Part shown: in pieces, positions 63,970-64,000 of the stretch
Position numbering within the stretch: position 1 is the stretch's first letter
Layout of the letters: each line of letters opens with the position of its first letter
Position numbers and translations under genes: made by a program
NCBI RefSeq assembly: GCF_029846255.1
Contig: NZ_JARVWQ010000001.1
Coordinates: forward strand, 1,240,001 to 1,304,000
DNA length: 64,000 nucleotides
Direction: 5' to 3'
Origin: Amnibacterium sp. CER49
GTDB taxonomy: Bacteria; Actinomycetota; Actinomycetes; Actinomycetales; Microbacteriaceae
Notes under the pieces: generated by a model
What the model was told of the DNA's origin: nothing
What the model saw: the letters and a program-made list of their open reading frames with translations, nothing else
Databases searched by the model: none

Positions 63970-64000
63970 TCACTCCTCCAGAAGCTGGTAGACCCATTCA
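63970..64000 (-). CDS. 3' end of a gene running off the window
   Basis: The minus strand ends EWVYQLLEE-stop (TGA at 63970). Only nine residues are visible, so it cannot be identified. It would lie upstream of the kinase gene on the same strand, with about 100 bases between. Confidence 0.35.
   Translation of the reverse strand, partial: EWVYQLLEE

Overview
The window is about 72% G+C, with dense short-spaced genes, many GTG starts, ATGA/GTGA stop-start overlaps and several probable leaderless starts. Gene content (serS beside a HAD phosphatase, a YegS-type lipid kinase, pheA and pgm; lipB-lipA; DDAH-rocD-Lrp; Pro/Ala-rich ParA-like ATPase; Ser/Thr kinase) points to an actinobacterium of the order Micrococcales, most likely a Microbacteriaceae. 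No species can be named from sequence alone. It reads as chromosome, not a mobile element, but it carries several relics: a broken SDR gene, an epimerase gene with an in-frame amber codon, an integrase scrap beside tRNA-Ser, and a tRNA gene that has lost its middle.

Layout. 0-6.4 kb: MarR-EamA exporter, AI-2E-type permease, PAP2 phosphatase, ChrB-like protein, MFS exporter. 6.4-11.1 kb: iron-permease-like protein, a heterodimeric ABC exporter pair and an SDR relic. 11.1-17.6 kb: TspO-like protein, secreted lysozyme-like protein, DUF1801, zinc ribbon, two VOC proteins, HxlR-SCP2 regulator, hydrolase, MarR, SRPBCC. 17.7-26.3 kb: an accessory cluster with an APC permease-cupin operon, a divergent pair of citrate synthases (one fused to a DNA-binding domain), an MFS transporter, a second cupin, a broken epimerase, a YczE-type membrane protein and a TetR regulator. 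Three copies of one operator tie the permease, the second cupin and the TetR gene together. 26.6-30.1 kb: PAP2, chromate transporter, HAD phosphatase. 30.5-34 kb: a cyclic-di-GMP locus with a GEMM-I riboswitch in front of an SGNH-like/GAF protein, divergent from a GAF-GGDEF-EAL protein. 34-37 kb: PadR-membrane protein pair, integrase relic, tRNA-Ser(UGA), secreted S53 peptidase. 37-43 kb: core genes HAD-serS, lipid kinase, pheA, pgm. 43-51.7 kb: lipoate ligase-hydrolase, MFS, ParA-like ATPase, orphan histidine kinase with a membrane partner, PrsW. 51.8-53.2 kb: a short threonyl-tRNA synthetase behind a threonine-rich leader peptide and attenuator. 53-57 kb: GNAT, methyltransferase, arginine-derivative catabolism (DDAH, ornithine aminotransferase, Lrp). 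57-64 kb: HPP protein, helical protein and molybdopterin oxidoreductase operon, lipB-lipA, Ser/Thr kinase-GAF, and the tail of one more gene.

Most notable: (1) the c-di-GMP riboswitch locus with an SGNH-like protein that has lost its catalytic motifs; (2) the Thr-Thr-Thr leader peptide and terminator controlling an editing-less ThrRS paralogue; (3) the TetR regulon, whose operator contains the start codon at all three sites; (4) a 22-bp dyad repeated 14 kb apart, each copy exactly 17 bases before an ATG that has no intact regulator behind it. All functional statements are inferred from motifs; no database search was run.
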